A DNA stretch of 64,000 nucleotides, taken from assembly GCA_902768975.1 (NCBI GenBank), contig CACXMZ010000009.1, positions 1-64,000 on the forward strand. The letters run 5' to 3'. A model generated the notes under the pieces. The model was not told the DNA's origin. It did not search any database and saw only the letters and a list, made by a program, of their open reading frames with translations. The translations under genes and the position numbers were made by a program. The stretch is from an uncultured Coriobacteriaceae bacterium. Its GTDB lineage: Bacteria; Actinomycetota; Coriobacteriia; Coriobacteriales; Eggerthellaceae. Shown piece after piece: positions 53,125 to 61,294 of this stretch. The first letter of the stretch is position 1; every line of letters begins with the position of its first letter.

Positions 53125-53716
53125 CGTTCTTATTGCTGGCGTGGGTGGCCAGGGGAGCGTGCTGGCCGCCAAGATCCTTGCTCAAGCAGCTACGGAAAAG
53201 GGCTGGCAGGTGCGCACCGCAGAAACCATCGGCATGGCCCAGCGTGGTGGTAACGTGCTTTCCCATGTGCGTATGGGCAACGCCGGCGAAGATATTTATG
53301 CCCCCTTGGTGCCCCGTGGCAAGGCGGACTGTGTTATCGCGCTTGAACCAGGCGAAGGCCTGCGTGCCTTGCCTTACTTGGCCCCAAATGGCTTGCTCGT
53401 AAGCGCACAAACGGGCATTGCTTCAGTCACGGCCGACTTGTCGGGCACGCACTACAGCCCAGCTGCCGTGTTGGAGCACCTTGTCCAGGCGACCCCGCAT
53501 TTTGTAGCCGTGGATGACAAAGCTCTAAGTGAAGCCGCGGGAAGCGGCAAGGCGCTTAACGTGGGCATGTTGGCCGCGGCTATTCAAGCATCTGAGTCGC
53601 TCGACTGTGGCCTGGGTGCCGCGCTTTCTGTCGACGACTTGAAGAGCGCCCTCGTCGCATGCGTTAAGCCGCAATTTTTGGATATGAACCTAGCTGCCAT
53701 CAACGCAGCCTTGTAG
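53117..53716 (+). CDS. iorB: Indolepyruvate:ferredoxin oxidoreductase beta subunit
   Basis: Gamma/beta-type 2-oxoacid oxidoreductase subunit: N-V-L-I-A-G-V-G-G-Q-G-S-V-L-A-A-K at the start and A-E-T-I-G-M-A-Q-R-G-G then V-L-S-H-V-R after it. 199 residues from ATG 53117, overlapping the iorA end by 8 bp. The pair forms the IOR complex. Confidence 0.94.
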   Translation: MLNVLIAGVGGQGSVLAAKILAQAATEKGWQVRTAETIGMAQRGGNVLSHVRMGNAGEDIYAPLVPRGKADCVIALEPGEGLRALPYLAPNGLLVSAQTGIASVTADLSGTHYSPAAVLEHLVQATPHFVAVDDKALSEAAGSGKALNVGMLAAAIQASESLDCGLGAALSVDDLKSALVACVKPQFLDMNLAAINAAL

Positions 53717-53731
53717 AAAAAGGATTCTATT

Positions 53732-54970
53732 ATGCACATGTCGCCCGAACAACTCCAGATGATTACCGGCCAACTGGCAACGCTCAAGGAAAAGAGTCCC
53801 TTCTACGCGAAGAAGTTTGCCGACATTGACCTGGCCGACATTCGCACGCAGGAAGACTTTGAAAAGCTGCCCTTCACCGACAAGGCCGACCTACGCGAAG
53901 CTTACCCGCTGGGAATCGCTGCGGTGCCGCCCGAAGAAATCGTGCGCATCCATTCGTCCAGTGGCACAACGGGCACGCCCGTTATTATTCCTTACACCAA
54001 AAAGGACGTGGAAGACTGGGCCATCCAGTTCGCCCGCTGCTATGAATATGCGGGCATTACACCCGAAGACCGCATCCATATAACCCCAGGTTATGGTCTG
54101 TGGACAGCAGGTATTGGCTTCCAGCTGGGTGCCGAACGCCTTGGTGCCATGGCTATTCCCATGGGCCCAGGCAACACCGAAAAGCAGCTCCAAATGATGG
54201 AAGACCTTCAGTCCACGGTGCTATGCGCCACCAGTTCCTATGCGCTGCTGCTCGCTGAAGAAATTGCCAAGCGCGGTGTGCGCGACCGCCTGAAGCTACG
54301 CAAGGGCGTTATTGGCTCGGAGCGTTGGGGTTCCAAGATGCGCGCCCGCATCGCCAACGAATTAGGCGTGGAACTCTACGACATCTATGGCCTGACCGAA
54401 GTCTACGGCCCGGGCATTGGTATTAACTGCAAGGCCGACTCCGCCATGCATATTTGGTCCGACTACGTTTACCTGGAAATTATCAACCCCGAAACGGGCG
54501 AACTCGTACCCGACGGCGAATCGGGCGAAATTGTGCTGACCACCCTTCAGAAGGAAGGCGCGCCGCTCATTCGCTTCCGCACGCACGACCTGTCGCGTAT
54601 TGTGCCCGAGCCCTGCAGCTGTGGCCACAACGAACACCCGCGCATTGACATCATCTTCGGCCGTTCCGACGACATGGTGAAGGTCAAGGGCGTGAACATG
54701 TTCCCGGCTCAGATTGAAGAAATCATCAAGTTCACCGACGGCGCCTCCAGCGAATACCAGGTCATGATCGACCACATGGAAGGCAAGGATATTCTGACGG
54801 TCTTCTTTGAAACCGACGCCCTGGGTGAAGAATTAGCGGCCGTTGAAGCGCAAATGGCAGCCCTCTTTAAGGCCAAGATGAACATTACGCCCAACCCGCG
54901 TGGTGTGCCCATTGGCGACCTTCCTCGCAGCGAAAAGAAGACCAAGCGCATCTTTGACAACAGGTACTAA
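53732..54970 (+). CDS. paaK: Phenylacetate-CoA ligase family protein
   Basis: Adenylate-forming enzyme of 412 residues. H-S-S-S-G-T-T-G-T-P near residues 73-82 is the nucleotide loop, Y-G-L-T-E-V-Y-G-P-G follows, and S-D-D-M-V-K-V-K-G-V-N near 310-320 the hinge. Beside IOR it would run in reverse: aryl-acetyl-CoA, ADP or AMP and phosphate to free aryl-acetate and ATP (compare acetyl-CoA synthetases of amino-acid fermenters). The forward direction (uptake of phenylacetate) is possible, but no phenylacetate degradation genes are here. Confidence 0.9.
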   Translation: MHMSPEQLQMITGQLATLKEKSPFYAKKFADIDLADIRTQEDFEKLPFTDKADLREAYPLGIAAVPPEEIVRIHSSSGTTGTPVIIPYTKKDVEDWAIQFARCYEYAGITPEDRIHITPGYGLWTAGIGFQLGAERLGAMAIPMGPGNTEKQLQMMEDLQSTVLCATSSYALLLAEEIAKRGVRDRLKLRKGVIGSERWGSKMRARIANELGVELYDIYGLTEVYGPGIGINCKADSAMHIWSDYVYLEIINPETGELVPDGESGEIVLTTLQKEGAPLIRFRTHDLSRIVPEPCSCGHNEHPRIDIIFGRSDDMVKVKGVNMFPAQIEEIIKFTDGASSEYQVMIDHMEGKDILTVFFETDALGEELAAVEAQMAALFKAKMNITPNPRGVPIGDLPRSEKKTKRIFDNRY

Positions 54971-55037
54971 GAGGCGAATACAGCACACGCCAAGAGGCAA
55001 GTACAGCACACGCCAAGAGGCGAATACGGCACGCACC
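54969..55037 (+). repeat. Three tandem 23-bp repeats after paaK
   Basis: Units begin AAGAGGCGAATACAGC at 54969, 54992 and 55015, with small changes; a partial fourth unit follows. The first unit starts inside the paaK stop codon. Confidence 0.75.
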
Positions 55038-55124
55038 AGGAGGCAATGCGTGAATTATTCGACCGAAAGAATAAAGCCTGTTCAGTAGCACTTTTGTCTG
55101 CTTAGGGGAAAACCCGCTGAATTA

Positions 55125-55154
55125 ATACCCTAGTTGCTTGCTAGGGTATTTTTC
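55125..55154 (+). terminator. Intrinsic terminator before napG
   Basis: ATACCCTAG (55125-55133) pairs with CTAGGGTAT (55141-55149), then TTTTTC. It separates paaK from the nap genes. Confidence 0.85.
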
Positions 55155-55196
55155 TGCTATCTTATGCTCAGCGAGAAACTTATAGGGGAGGTTCTT

Positions 55197-55931
55197 GTGG
55201 GGCAGTCTGAGGCAGTCTCATCAGGCGAAGATAAGTCTTTATCTCGTCGAACTTTTATTTCAGGTGCTTCTATTGCTGGCGTTACGCTTGCGACTTTGGC
55301 CCTCGGTGGCCAAGCGGTTGCATTTGGCATGAGCACCCAAAGCGAAACTCTGCGCCCTCCCGGCGCCCAGTCCGAAACTGACTTTTTAGCACGTTGCGTG
55401 CGTTGCGGTAAATGCATCGAAGCATGTCCGCATGAATCCATTTTTGCCATAAAGGATTTCTTGAGCGCTACGAGTGGCACGCCCACCATAGACACGCGCG
55501 CAAAGGCCTGCCGCATGTGCCATGACGTTCCATGCGTACCAGCGTGCCCCACGGGTGCCCTGCGCGACGTTGTGGGACCCGAAGAAATCAATATGGGCTA
55601 TGCCGTGGTGGACCGCGAAACCTGCATTTCCTTTAAGGGCCTGCGCTGCGAAGTATGCTATCGCGCCTGCCCCTTAATCGACCGCGCCATTGTTATCGAC
55701 TATCGCAAAAACGAAAACGACGCGACCCATTCCATTTTTGCGCCCATCATCGACCAAGAACTGTGCACGGGCTGCGGCTTGTGTGTTGAACGCTGTATTA
55801 CCGACGAACCTGCCATCCGCATTGTGCGCGAAGGTTGGACAATTTACGAAAACGAGCAGGAAGGCTGGGTGCCCAGTGCTCGCGAAAACTTACCTGGAGT
55901 CCAGGGCGAAGGGGCCTGGGTTAGAGAATAG
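55197..55931 (+). CDS. napG: NapG-type 4Fe-4S ferredoxin, Tat-exported
   Basis: Twin-Arg signal S-L-S-R-R-T-F-I-S-G near residues 14-23 and a hydrophobic stretch, then four cluster motifs (C-V-R-C-G-K-C-I-E-A-C-P, C-R-M-C-x-x-x-P-C-V-P-A-C-P, C-E-V-C-Y-R-A-C-P, C-T-G-C-G-L-C-V-E-R-C). This is the NapG layout; with NapH it passes quinol electrons to NapA/B. GTG 55197 is chosen because GGGGAGG lies 5 bp upstream; in-frame upstream starts exist. 244 residues. A weak promoter (TTGCTT, then TATCTT at 55158) is buried in the terminator. Confidence 0.88.
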   Translation: MGQSEAVSSGEDKSLSRRTFISGASIAGVTLATLALGGQAVAFGMSTQSETLRPPGAQSETDFLARCVRCGKCIEACPHESIFAIKDFLSATSGTPTIDTRAKACRMCHDVPCVPACPTGALRDVVGPEEINMGYAVVDRETCISFKGLRCEVCYRACPLIDRAIVIDYRKNENDATHSIFAPIIDQELCTGCGLCVERCITDEPAIRIVREGWTIYENEQEGWVPSARENLPGVQGEGAWVRE

Positions 55932-55970
55932 TCCAAAAAGGGGACTTGTCTCTTTCTTTTGGTTCTGAGT

Positions 55971-56001
55971 CAGGCGCAGCATTCCCTCCCCGCTGCGCCT
56001 G
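55971..56001 (+). other. Hairpin in the napG-napA gap
   Basis: CAGGCGCAG (55971-55979) pairs perfectly with CTGCGCCTG (55993-56001). No T-run follows. Confidence 0.6.
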
Positions 56002-56018
56002 GCCAGGCAAAAGGAAGG

Positions 56019-56058
56019 GTAAGCATAAAAAGTGTAAGAGCGTGTAAGTAACAGTAAG
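56019..56058 (+). promoter_or_regulatory. Four GTAAG direct repeats upstream of napA
   Basis: GTAAG at 56019, 56034, 56044 and 56054. The last three are exactly 10 bp apart, as in response-regulator binding arrays. They lie between the hairpin and the napA ribosome-binding site. Confidence 0.4.
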
Positions 56059-56088
56059 GGAAAGTTGTTCAACAGAGGAGGAACAAAG

Positions 56089-58728
56089 ATGGATGTTACT
56101 AGACGACAGTTCGTCAAGGCTGCAGCAGTATCTGCGGCAATGGCGGCCGCTGGTGGCTCGCTCGTCATGGGCGCGCAAAACGCCAGTGCGGCAACCAGCT
56201 CTGCTGAAGCAGAAGCTGCTGCTGGCGGTTCTACCATCACATCGGGCGTATGCCGCTATTGCGGCTGCGGCTGCGGCGTGTTGGTGGAAACCAATGCGGA
56301 AGGGCGCGTAATTGCGGTAACGGGCGACCCGGACAACCGTAGTTCTAAGGGCCTGAACTGCGTAAAGGGCTATTACCTTTCCAAAGCCCTTTATGGCGAA
56401 GACCGCCTGACTGTCCCGCTGATTCGCGACGATCCGTCCACCAAGGGCACGGGTAGTGGTCTGCGCGAAGCTACGTGGGAAGAAGCCCTGGACCTGGCAG
56501 CAAGCAAGCTGAAGACCGCCTGGGAAACCGCCGTTGTAAAGGGCGACGGCAGCACCGTCAAGGGCTCTTCGCGTATTGCATTCTGGGGTTCTGGCCAGAT
56601 GCCCATTACCGAAGGCTACCTGCTTTCTAAGTTCTGGAAGGCCGGCCTGAAGTCCAACAACGTCGACCCGAATGCACGTCTGTGCATGGCTTCGGCTGTA
56701 GTGGGCTTTATGAACGTATTCCAGACCGACGAACCCGCCGGTTGCTATGCGGACCTCGAAAACGCCGACGTTTTCGTAACCTGGGGCGCCAACATGGCAG
56801 AAGCTCACCCCATTCTGTATTCACGCTTGACCGCTCACAAGCTGGCTGACTCCAATGTCAAGCACTACGACCTGACTGCTCTGCGCACCCGCACGAGCGC
56901 CACGGCCGACAAGGTCATGGTCTTCAAGCCAGGTTCCGACATTGCTATTGCTAACGCCATCCTGAAGTACTTGGTCGACAACAACCTCTACGACGAAGCT
57001 TTCGTCAACGACCATGTACAGTTCAAGGTAGGCGAAGAAAACATCGGCAACGCCTACGAAGACACCTACGACAAGTCTCCTGACGGCAGCCGTGTTGACA
57101 AGGTCGAAGTCGTTGAATTCGACGCTTGGAAAGAACGCCTCGCTCCTTACACGCTGGAATATGCAGAAGAAATCTCTGGTGTTCCTGCCGCCGACATCGA
57201 AGAACTTGCTAAGGTCTTCGGCGACAAGGAAAAGAAGGTCATGAGCCTGTGGACCATGGGTGTTAACCAGCACAACCGTGGTACCTGGATGAACCATTGC
57301 ATCTACAACATCCACCTGCTCACTGGCAAGATCGCCAAGCCGGGTAACGGCCCCTTCAGCCTCACTGGCCAGCCCACCGCTTGCGGTACGGCTCGCGAAG
57401 TTGGTACCTTTAGCCACCGCCTCCCCACAGACCTTGTTGTTGCCAATGAACAGCATCGTCGCTTCACCGAAGCTATTTGGGACCTTCCCGAAGGCTACCT
57501 GGACGCCATCAAGGCTCCTGGTTTCCACACGGTCAAGATCTTCCGCGAAATGTCCAAGGGCAATATCGACTTCCTGTGGACGGCGCACAACAACTGGGCA
57601 GTTTCCATGCCTAACCTCACGCGCTTCCTGGGCAAGAAGGAAGACTTCGACGGCATCTTCAAGACCTTCGTCGTGGTCAACGAAGTTTACCCGACCGCTT
57701 CTACCGACTACGCCGACGTGGTATTCCCCGTTGCTATGTGGGTTGAAAAAGAAGGTCAGTTCGGTAACGCCGAACGTCGTACCACCGTATTCCAGAAAGC
57801 TGCCACCCCTCCGGGCGAAGCTCAGTGGGATCAGTGGGTTCTCATGCAGATGGCTCAGCGCGTACTCGAAGGCCATAAGGTTGCGGGCGAAGACCGCTTC
57901 GACAAGCTCTTTGGCGCCTTCTGGGACAAGAGCGCTCAAAGCCCCAATGGCCTGGCTGGTAACTGGGTAGCTGGCGAAGACCAGACCGAAGTTAACCGCG
58001 CTATTTGGAGCGAATATCGTCTGTTCTCCAACCCGAAGGAAGCTTCCGAACGTGCTCAGGAAATCGCCACCACCAAGGACGAAGAAAAGAACTGGGCACC
58101 GCTGAAGATGGAAAACAAGCAGCTGGCTCCGTACGACGAATACATCAAGCAGCACGGTATTGCTTGGCCGGTTCGCGAAGTCAACGGCGAATGGGTCGAA
58201 ACCAACTGGCGCTTCAGCGGCGGTAAGCAAGAAGAAGGCTTCGACCAGTACGGTATCGAAGAATACGGCAAGGCTGGCATGGCCAACGACGTATGCTTCT
58301 ACAAGTCCGCTGGCATGAAGCCTTCTGTGGTCTTCCGTCCGTGGGAACCACCGGCGTATCAGCCCGACGAAGAATATCCATTCTGGCTGTGCACGGGCCG
58401 CGTGCTTGAACACTGGCACTCTGGCTCCATGACCGGTCGTGTTCCTGAACTGCAGCGCGCCGTTCCTGAAGGTCTTATTTACATGAACGCTGAAGACTGC
58501 AAGAACCTTGGCATCAACGACGGTGACATGGTTAAGGTCACGAGCCCCTACGGCACCACCGAAGTAAAGGCTACGACCGACCAGCGCTTCGCTCCTGAAC
58601 CAGGCATGACCTTCGTGGCTATGCACGACAACAAGGTTCTCATCAACCTGGTTGTAGAAGACGTGTACTGCCCGCTGTCTAAAGAACCTGACTTCAAGAA
58701 GACCGTTATCAAGATTGAAAAGGCATAA
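56089..58728 (+). CDS. napA: Periplasmic-type nitrate reductase catalytic subunit NapA
   Basis: Mo-bisMGD enzyme of the DMSO-reductase family. Tat signal (D-V-T-R-R-Q-F-V-K-A-A-A), then one 4Fe-4S site C-R-Y-C-G-C-G-C with N-C-V-K-G-Y-Y-L-S-K-A-L-Y-G, then N-A-R-L-C-M-A-S-A-V-V-G-F with the Mo-ligand Cys, and G-Q-P-T-A-C-G-T-A-R-E-V-G-T, which is characteristic of NapA rather than NarG or formate dehydrogenase. 879 residues from ATG 56089 with AGGAGG upstream; the earlier in-frame start at 56065 lacks a site. Slightly longer than E. coli NapA through inserts after residue 290 and in the last third. Confidence 0.95.
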   Translation: MDVTRRQFVKAAAVSAAMAAAGGSLVMGAQNASAATSSAEAEAAAGGSTITSGVCRYCGCGCGVLVETNAEGRVIAVTGDPDNRSSKGLNCVKGYYLSKALYGEDRLTVPLIRDDPSTKGTGSGLREATWEEALDLAASKLKTAWETAVVKGDGSTVKGSSRIAFWGSGQMPITEGYLLSKFWKAGLKSNNVDPNARLCMASAVVGFMNVFQTDEPAGCYADLENADVFVTWGANMAEAHPILYSRLTAHKLADSNVKHYDLTALRTRTSATADKVMVFKPGSDIAIANAILKYLVDNNLYDEAFVNDHVQFKVGEENIGNAYEDTYDKSPDGSRVDKVEVVEFDAWKERLAPYTLEYAEEISGVPAADIEELAKVFGDKEKKVMSLWTMGVNQHNRGTWMNHCIYNIHLLTGKIAKPGNGPFSLTGQPTACGTAREVGTFSHRLPTDLVVANEQHRRFTEAIWDLPEGYLDAIKAPGFHTVKIFREMSKGNIDFLWTAHNNWAVSMPNLTRFLGKKEDFDGIFKTFVVVNEVYPTASTDYADVVFPVAMWVEKEGQFGNAERRTTVFQKAATPPGEAQWDQWVLMQMAQRVLEGHKVAGEDRFDKLFGAFWDKSAQSPNGLAGNWVAGEDQTEVNRAIWSEYRLFSNPKEASERAQEIATTKDEEKNWAPLKMENKQLAPYDEYIKQHGIAWPVREVNGEWVETNWRFSGGKQEEGFDQYGIEEYGKAGMANDVCFYKSAGMKPSVVFRPWEPPAYQPDEEYPFWLCTGRVLEHWHSGSMTGRVPELQRAVPEGLIYMNAEDCKNLGINDGDMVKVTSPYGTTEVKATTDQRFAPEPGMTFVAMHDNKVLINLVVEDVYCPLSKEPDFKKTVIKIEKA

Positions 58729-58740
58729 GGGGGAACTAAG

Positions 58741-59172
58741 ATGAAAAAACAATTCATTGTTCTTCTCGCAGTAGTAAGTGCCCTGCTCGCCGCCCTGTTC
58801 CTGGCTGCCTGCAGCCAGCCGGCCGCCACGGGCGCAGCTAGTGCCAGTGCAGACGCCGCCGCCAGCGCAGACGCTGCTGCCAGTGCGGACGCCGCTGCTA
58901 GTGCAGACGCTGCCGCCAGTGCTGAAGCAGAAGCAAGCGCTGAAGCCGCCGCAAGTGCTGAAACAGCAGCTGCTCCTGCCGACAGCGAATTCAAGGGTAT
59001 TCCTACGGCAATCCCCGCCGACCATGAAGGTCGTACGGTTGACATGTGCCCGACCTGCCATACCACTGGCTCGGGCGGCGCAGCAGCCATCCCCGATGAC
59101 CACTTCATCGACGGCGAACTTGACGGCGCACGCAACCAGTGCACCACTTGCCATCTGCCGAGCACAGAATAG
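58741..59172 (+). CDS. napB: NapB-like dihaem c-type cytochrome, lipid anchored
   Basis: 143 residues. A lipoprotein signal ends in L-A-A-C (Cys at 22), followed by a linker of five S-A-D-A-A-A units and similar S-A-E-A units. The C-terminal 60 residues carry C-P-T-C-H and C-T-T-C-H with D-D-H-F-I-D between, as in the second half of NapB. The stop of napA is 12 bp upstream. NapB is normally a soluble periplasmic protein; here, without an outer membrane, it would be held at the membrane by a lipid on a flexible linker. A tandem 18-bp DNA repeat encodes the linker, so its length can change. Confidence 0.85.
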   Translation: MKKQFIVLLAVVSALLAALFLAACSQPAATGAASASADAAASADAAASADAAASADAAASAEAEASAEAAASAETAAAPADSEFKGIPTAIPADHEGRTVDMCPTCHTTGSGGAAAIPDDHFIDGELDGARNQCTTCHLPSTE

Positions 59173-59189
59173 CAAGATTTGCCTCTCAA

Positions 59190-59218
59190 CCTGCGCGGTG
59201 GTGCCTCTGCCGCGCAGG
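59190..59218 (+). other. Hairpin after napB
   Basis: CCTGCGCGG (59190-59198) pairs perfectly with CCGCGCAGG (59210-59218). No T-run directly after. May trim or stop the napG-napA-napB message. Confidence 0.55.
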
Positions 59219-59220
59219 TG

Positions 59221-59299
59221 CCCTTGAAAGGGTCGATTGTGCGTAGAGTATCCCGATAACTTTTTCCCTAACTCTATAATCAGTCGTCCCTTTCAAGGG
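59221..59299 (+). promoter_or_regulatory. 12-bp inverted repeat with inner -10 box before napD
   Basis: CCCTTGAAAGGG (59221-59232) is the exact reverse complement of CCCTTTCAAGGG (59288-59299). Between them AGAGT and ACTCT form a further pair, and TATAAT lies at 59275-59280 with no good -35. Together with the hairpin before it, this 184-bp gap is unusually structured. Confidence 0.45.
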
Positions 59300-59356
59300 C
59301 GGTATTATTAGTGGAACAGGGGACGGGTTTTTGTTCCAAAAGCAAAGAAGGAAGAA

Positions 59357-59683
59357 ATGACCGAAGAACATTGCGTAATATCAAGCCTCATTGTTGAAAC
59401 GCTGCCAGAAAACATGGCAAGCGTTGAAGCGGCACTTGCCCAGCTCGACGGGGTGGAAGTGCACGGCAGTGAACAAGGCAAAATTGTTATTACTATTGAA
59501 AAAGAATCCGTTTCTGCTTCGCACGATCTGGCAAACGACATCACCAAGATGCCAGACGTTTTGGCCGTAAATCTTATTTACGCAAACTTCGAAGACGACC
59601 CGGAAACTCAGGCTATGTTCGAAAGAGTGCAGGAACGTGCGCGTGAAAGCCACGATGTCCTCTACGGGAAAGAGGGGGAATAG
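59357..59683 (+). CDS. napD: NapD chaperone
   Basis: Binds the Tat signal of NapA until the cofactor is loaded. 108 residues with C-V-I-S-S-L-I-V-E-T at the start, the ferredoxin-like fold pattern and V-L-A-V-N-L-I-Y-A-N-F near 78-88. A charged tail of 20 residues is added. The stop touches the napH GTG. Confidence 0.88.
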   Translation: MTEEHCVISSLIVETLPENMASVEAALAQLDGVEVHGSEQGKIVITIEKESVSASHDLANDITKMPDVLAVNLIYANFEDDPETQAMFERVQERARESHDVLYGKEGE

Positions 59684-60550
59684 GTGGCACCTAAAAAGAC
59701 CAAGCATACCTTTACCATAGCGCGTCGCATTGTGCAGTTTGCGGCCCTATTGCTGTTTATGGCACCCTTGCTCGTGGTGGGTTATGGGCTTTTCGGTAAT
59801 GTGAGCGGCATGGAAAAGGTTCCCCAGACGGCGGCCGAGCTGCCCTTCTTTGGTTCGCTTTCTTCGTCGTCCATTTTGGGCATTGTGCTGCTCGATCCCT
59901 TTGCTATTTTGCAGGCTGCTGCGGCCGCCAAGGACTTCACCATGGGTTGGCTTATTGGCATTCTTCCCATCGTGGTGTTCTACGGCATTATTCGTGGCCG
60001 TGCATTCTGCGGTTGGGTGTGCCCGGTAAACCTGCTGCTTGAAGCGGTGGACTGGCTGCGCGCTAAGCTCAATATCAAAGTGGTTGAACACGCCATTCCG
60101 CGCCATGCAAAGCTTTGGGTTGCCCTGGGTATCCTGGTGCTTTCGGCTATTACCGGCAGGCTTGTGTTTGAAATGTTCAGCCCCATTTCGCTTATCAATA
60201 AGGGCATTCTGTTTGGTAGCCTTACGGGCCTTATTACCCTGCTGGCCATCGTGCTTATTGAACTTCTGTGGGCACGCCGTGTGTGGTGCCGCGCCCTGTG
60301 CCCCCTGGGTGGTTTCTACGAAGCCCTGGGTACGGTTGGCCTGTTCAGCGTGAAGATGGACTTCGACGCTTGCACCCACTGCGGCCATTGCGAAGCCGTG
60401 TGCTTGGCGGACCCTGAAATCTTGCAGCCCGCACTTTCGGGTGAAAAGAATCGCGTCGTAGCGGGGGACTGCATGCTCTGCGGCGAATGCGTCGACGCGT
60501 GCCCAACGCGCGCCTTAAGCATTGGTCCGGCATCTCCGTTCCCAAAGTAG
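59684..60550 (+). CDS. napH: NapH quinol dehydrogenase membrane subunit
   Basis: 288 residues, four or more helices, with C-G-W-V-C-P near residue 107 and R-A-L-C-P-L-G between helices, then two 4Fe-4S motifs (C-T-H-C-G-H-C-E-A-V-C and C-M-L-C-G-E-C-V-D-A-C-P) at the C-terminus. Oxidises menaquinol and hands electrons to NapG. GTG start immediately after the napD stop. Confidence 0.92.
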   Translation: MAPKKTKHTFTIARRIVQFAALLLFMAPLLVVGYGLFGNVSGMEKVPQTAAELPFFGSLSSSSILGIVLLDPFAILQAAAAAKDFTMGWLIGILPIVVFYGIIRGRAFCGWVCPVNLLLEAVDWLRAKLNIKVVEHAIPRHAKLWVALGILVLSAITGRLVFEMFSPISLINKGILFGSLTGLITLLAIVLIELLWARRVWCRALCPLGGFYEALGTVGLFSVKMDFDACTHCGHCEAVCLADPEILQPALSGEKNRVVAGDCMLCGECVDACPTRALSIGPASPFPK

Positions 60551-60563
60551 TTATAATAACTGC

Positions 60564-61154
60564 ATGAAAAAGCTCCTCCTTATATGCGCCATGCTTTTGG
60601 CGCTTAGCCTTTCGGCCTGTGCGAATGCGCCGGCTAGTTCTGCCAACTACACGTCGCTGGACGCCTACCCCGTCGCCGACATGAGCGGCTATGCCTGCGC
60701 CGCCGAATACGACAAGGAATACCATTTCAGAAACATGACCGTTGCTGAAATGGCTGCTGAAATGGACGCCCATTCAACCTTCATTGTCTATACCGGTTTT
60801 GACAATTGCCCCTGGTGTAACGTTGTTTTGAACCCCCTCAACGACATTGCAATTGAACGTGGTATTGAAATTGCCTACATCGATACGCGAAGCGACCCTT
60901 CGTGGAAGTCGAACCTCGACCTGCTCGACTACGACCTGTTTATTGAACGGGTGGGGAGCATCCTTGCCGAAGACGACAATGGTGTCCCGCATTTGTATGT
61001 GCCGCACTGCTTCTTCATACGCAATGGCCAGCTTGTTCACGACCATTCAGGTACCGTCCCAAGCCAGGCAAGCCCCAGTGACCCTCTCTCCGAAGAAGAA
61101 CTCAAGGAATACCACGACACAATAAACGGCTATATCGACGATATCCTGCGATAG
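60564..61154 (+). CDS. Lipoprotein with thioredoxin-like CPWC motif
   Basis: Signal M-K-K-L-L-L-I-C-A-M then lipobox L-S-A-C (Cys near 17). The body has F-I-V-Y-T-G-F-D-N-C-P-W-C-N-V, a thioredoxin-fold strand and CPWC active site, near residues 76-89. 196 residues. It could reduce apocytochrome Cys pairs (for NapB) or disulfides in surface proteins. Starts 13 bp after napH. I choose ATG 60564, since earlier in-frame starts would spoil the signal peptide. Confidence 0.82.
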   Translation: MKKLLLICAMLLALSLSACANAPASSANYTSLDAYPVADMSGYACAAEYDKEYHFRNMTVAEMAAEMDAHSTFIVYTGFDNCPWCNVVLNPLNDIAIERGIEIAYIDTRSDPSWKSNLDLLDYDLFIERVGSILAEDDNGVPHLYVPHCFFIRNGQLVHDHSGTVPSQASPSDPLSEEELKEYHDTINGYIDDILR

Positions 61155-61156
61155 CC

Positions 61157-61178
61157 AAGGCTTGTGTAAAGCCTTTTT
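61157..61178 (+). terminator. Intrinsic terminator ending the nap operon
   Basis: AAGGCTT pairs with AAGCCTT around a short loop, followed by a run of T and CC. Confidence 0.75.
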
Positions 61179-61294
61179 CCCATGCCTAAATTGAGCCAAT
61201 TAATTGTTAATTCTTTGTCATAAAAGCCCAGGTGAGTGGTAAACTTATCTATTACATAGGAAAAGACGTAGATGCATAATGCACAGGGGTTTGC

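Noticed and set aside
54969-55037. CRISPR array
   Set aside because: Direct head-to-tail 23-bp units without spacers.
56821-59175. A 784-codon open frame on the minus strand opposite napA and napB
   Set aside because: It mirrors the codon bias of the plus-strand genes, shows no family motif, and napA is certain.
59173-59356. Molybdenum-cofactor riboswitch
   Set aside because: The location fits, but I could not match the conserved Moco core by eye; left as an unnamed structured gap.
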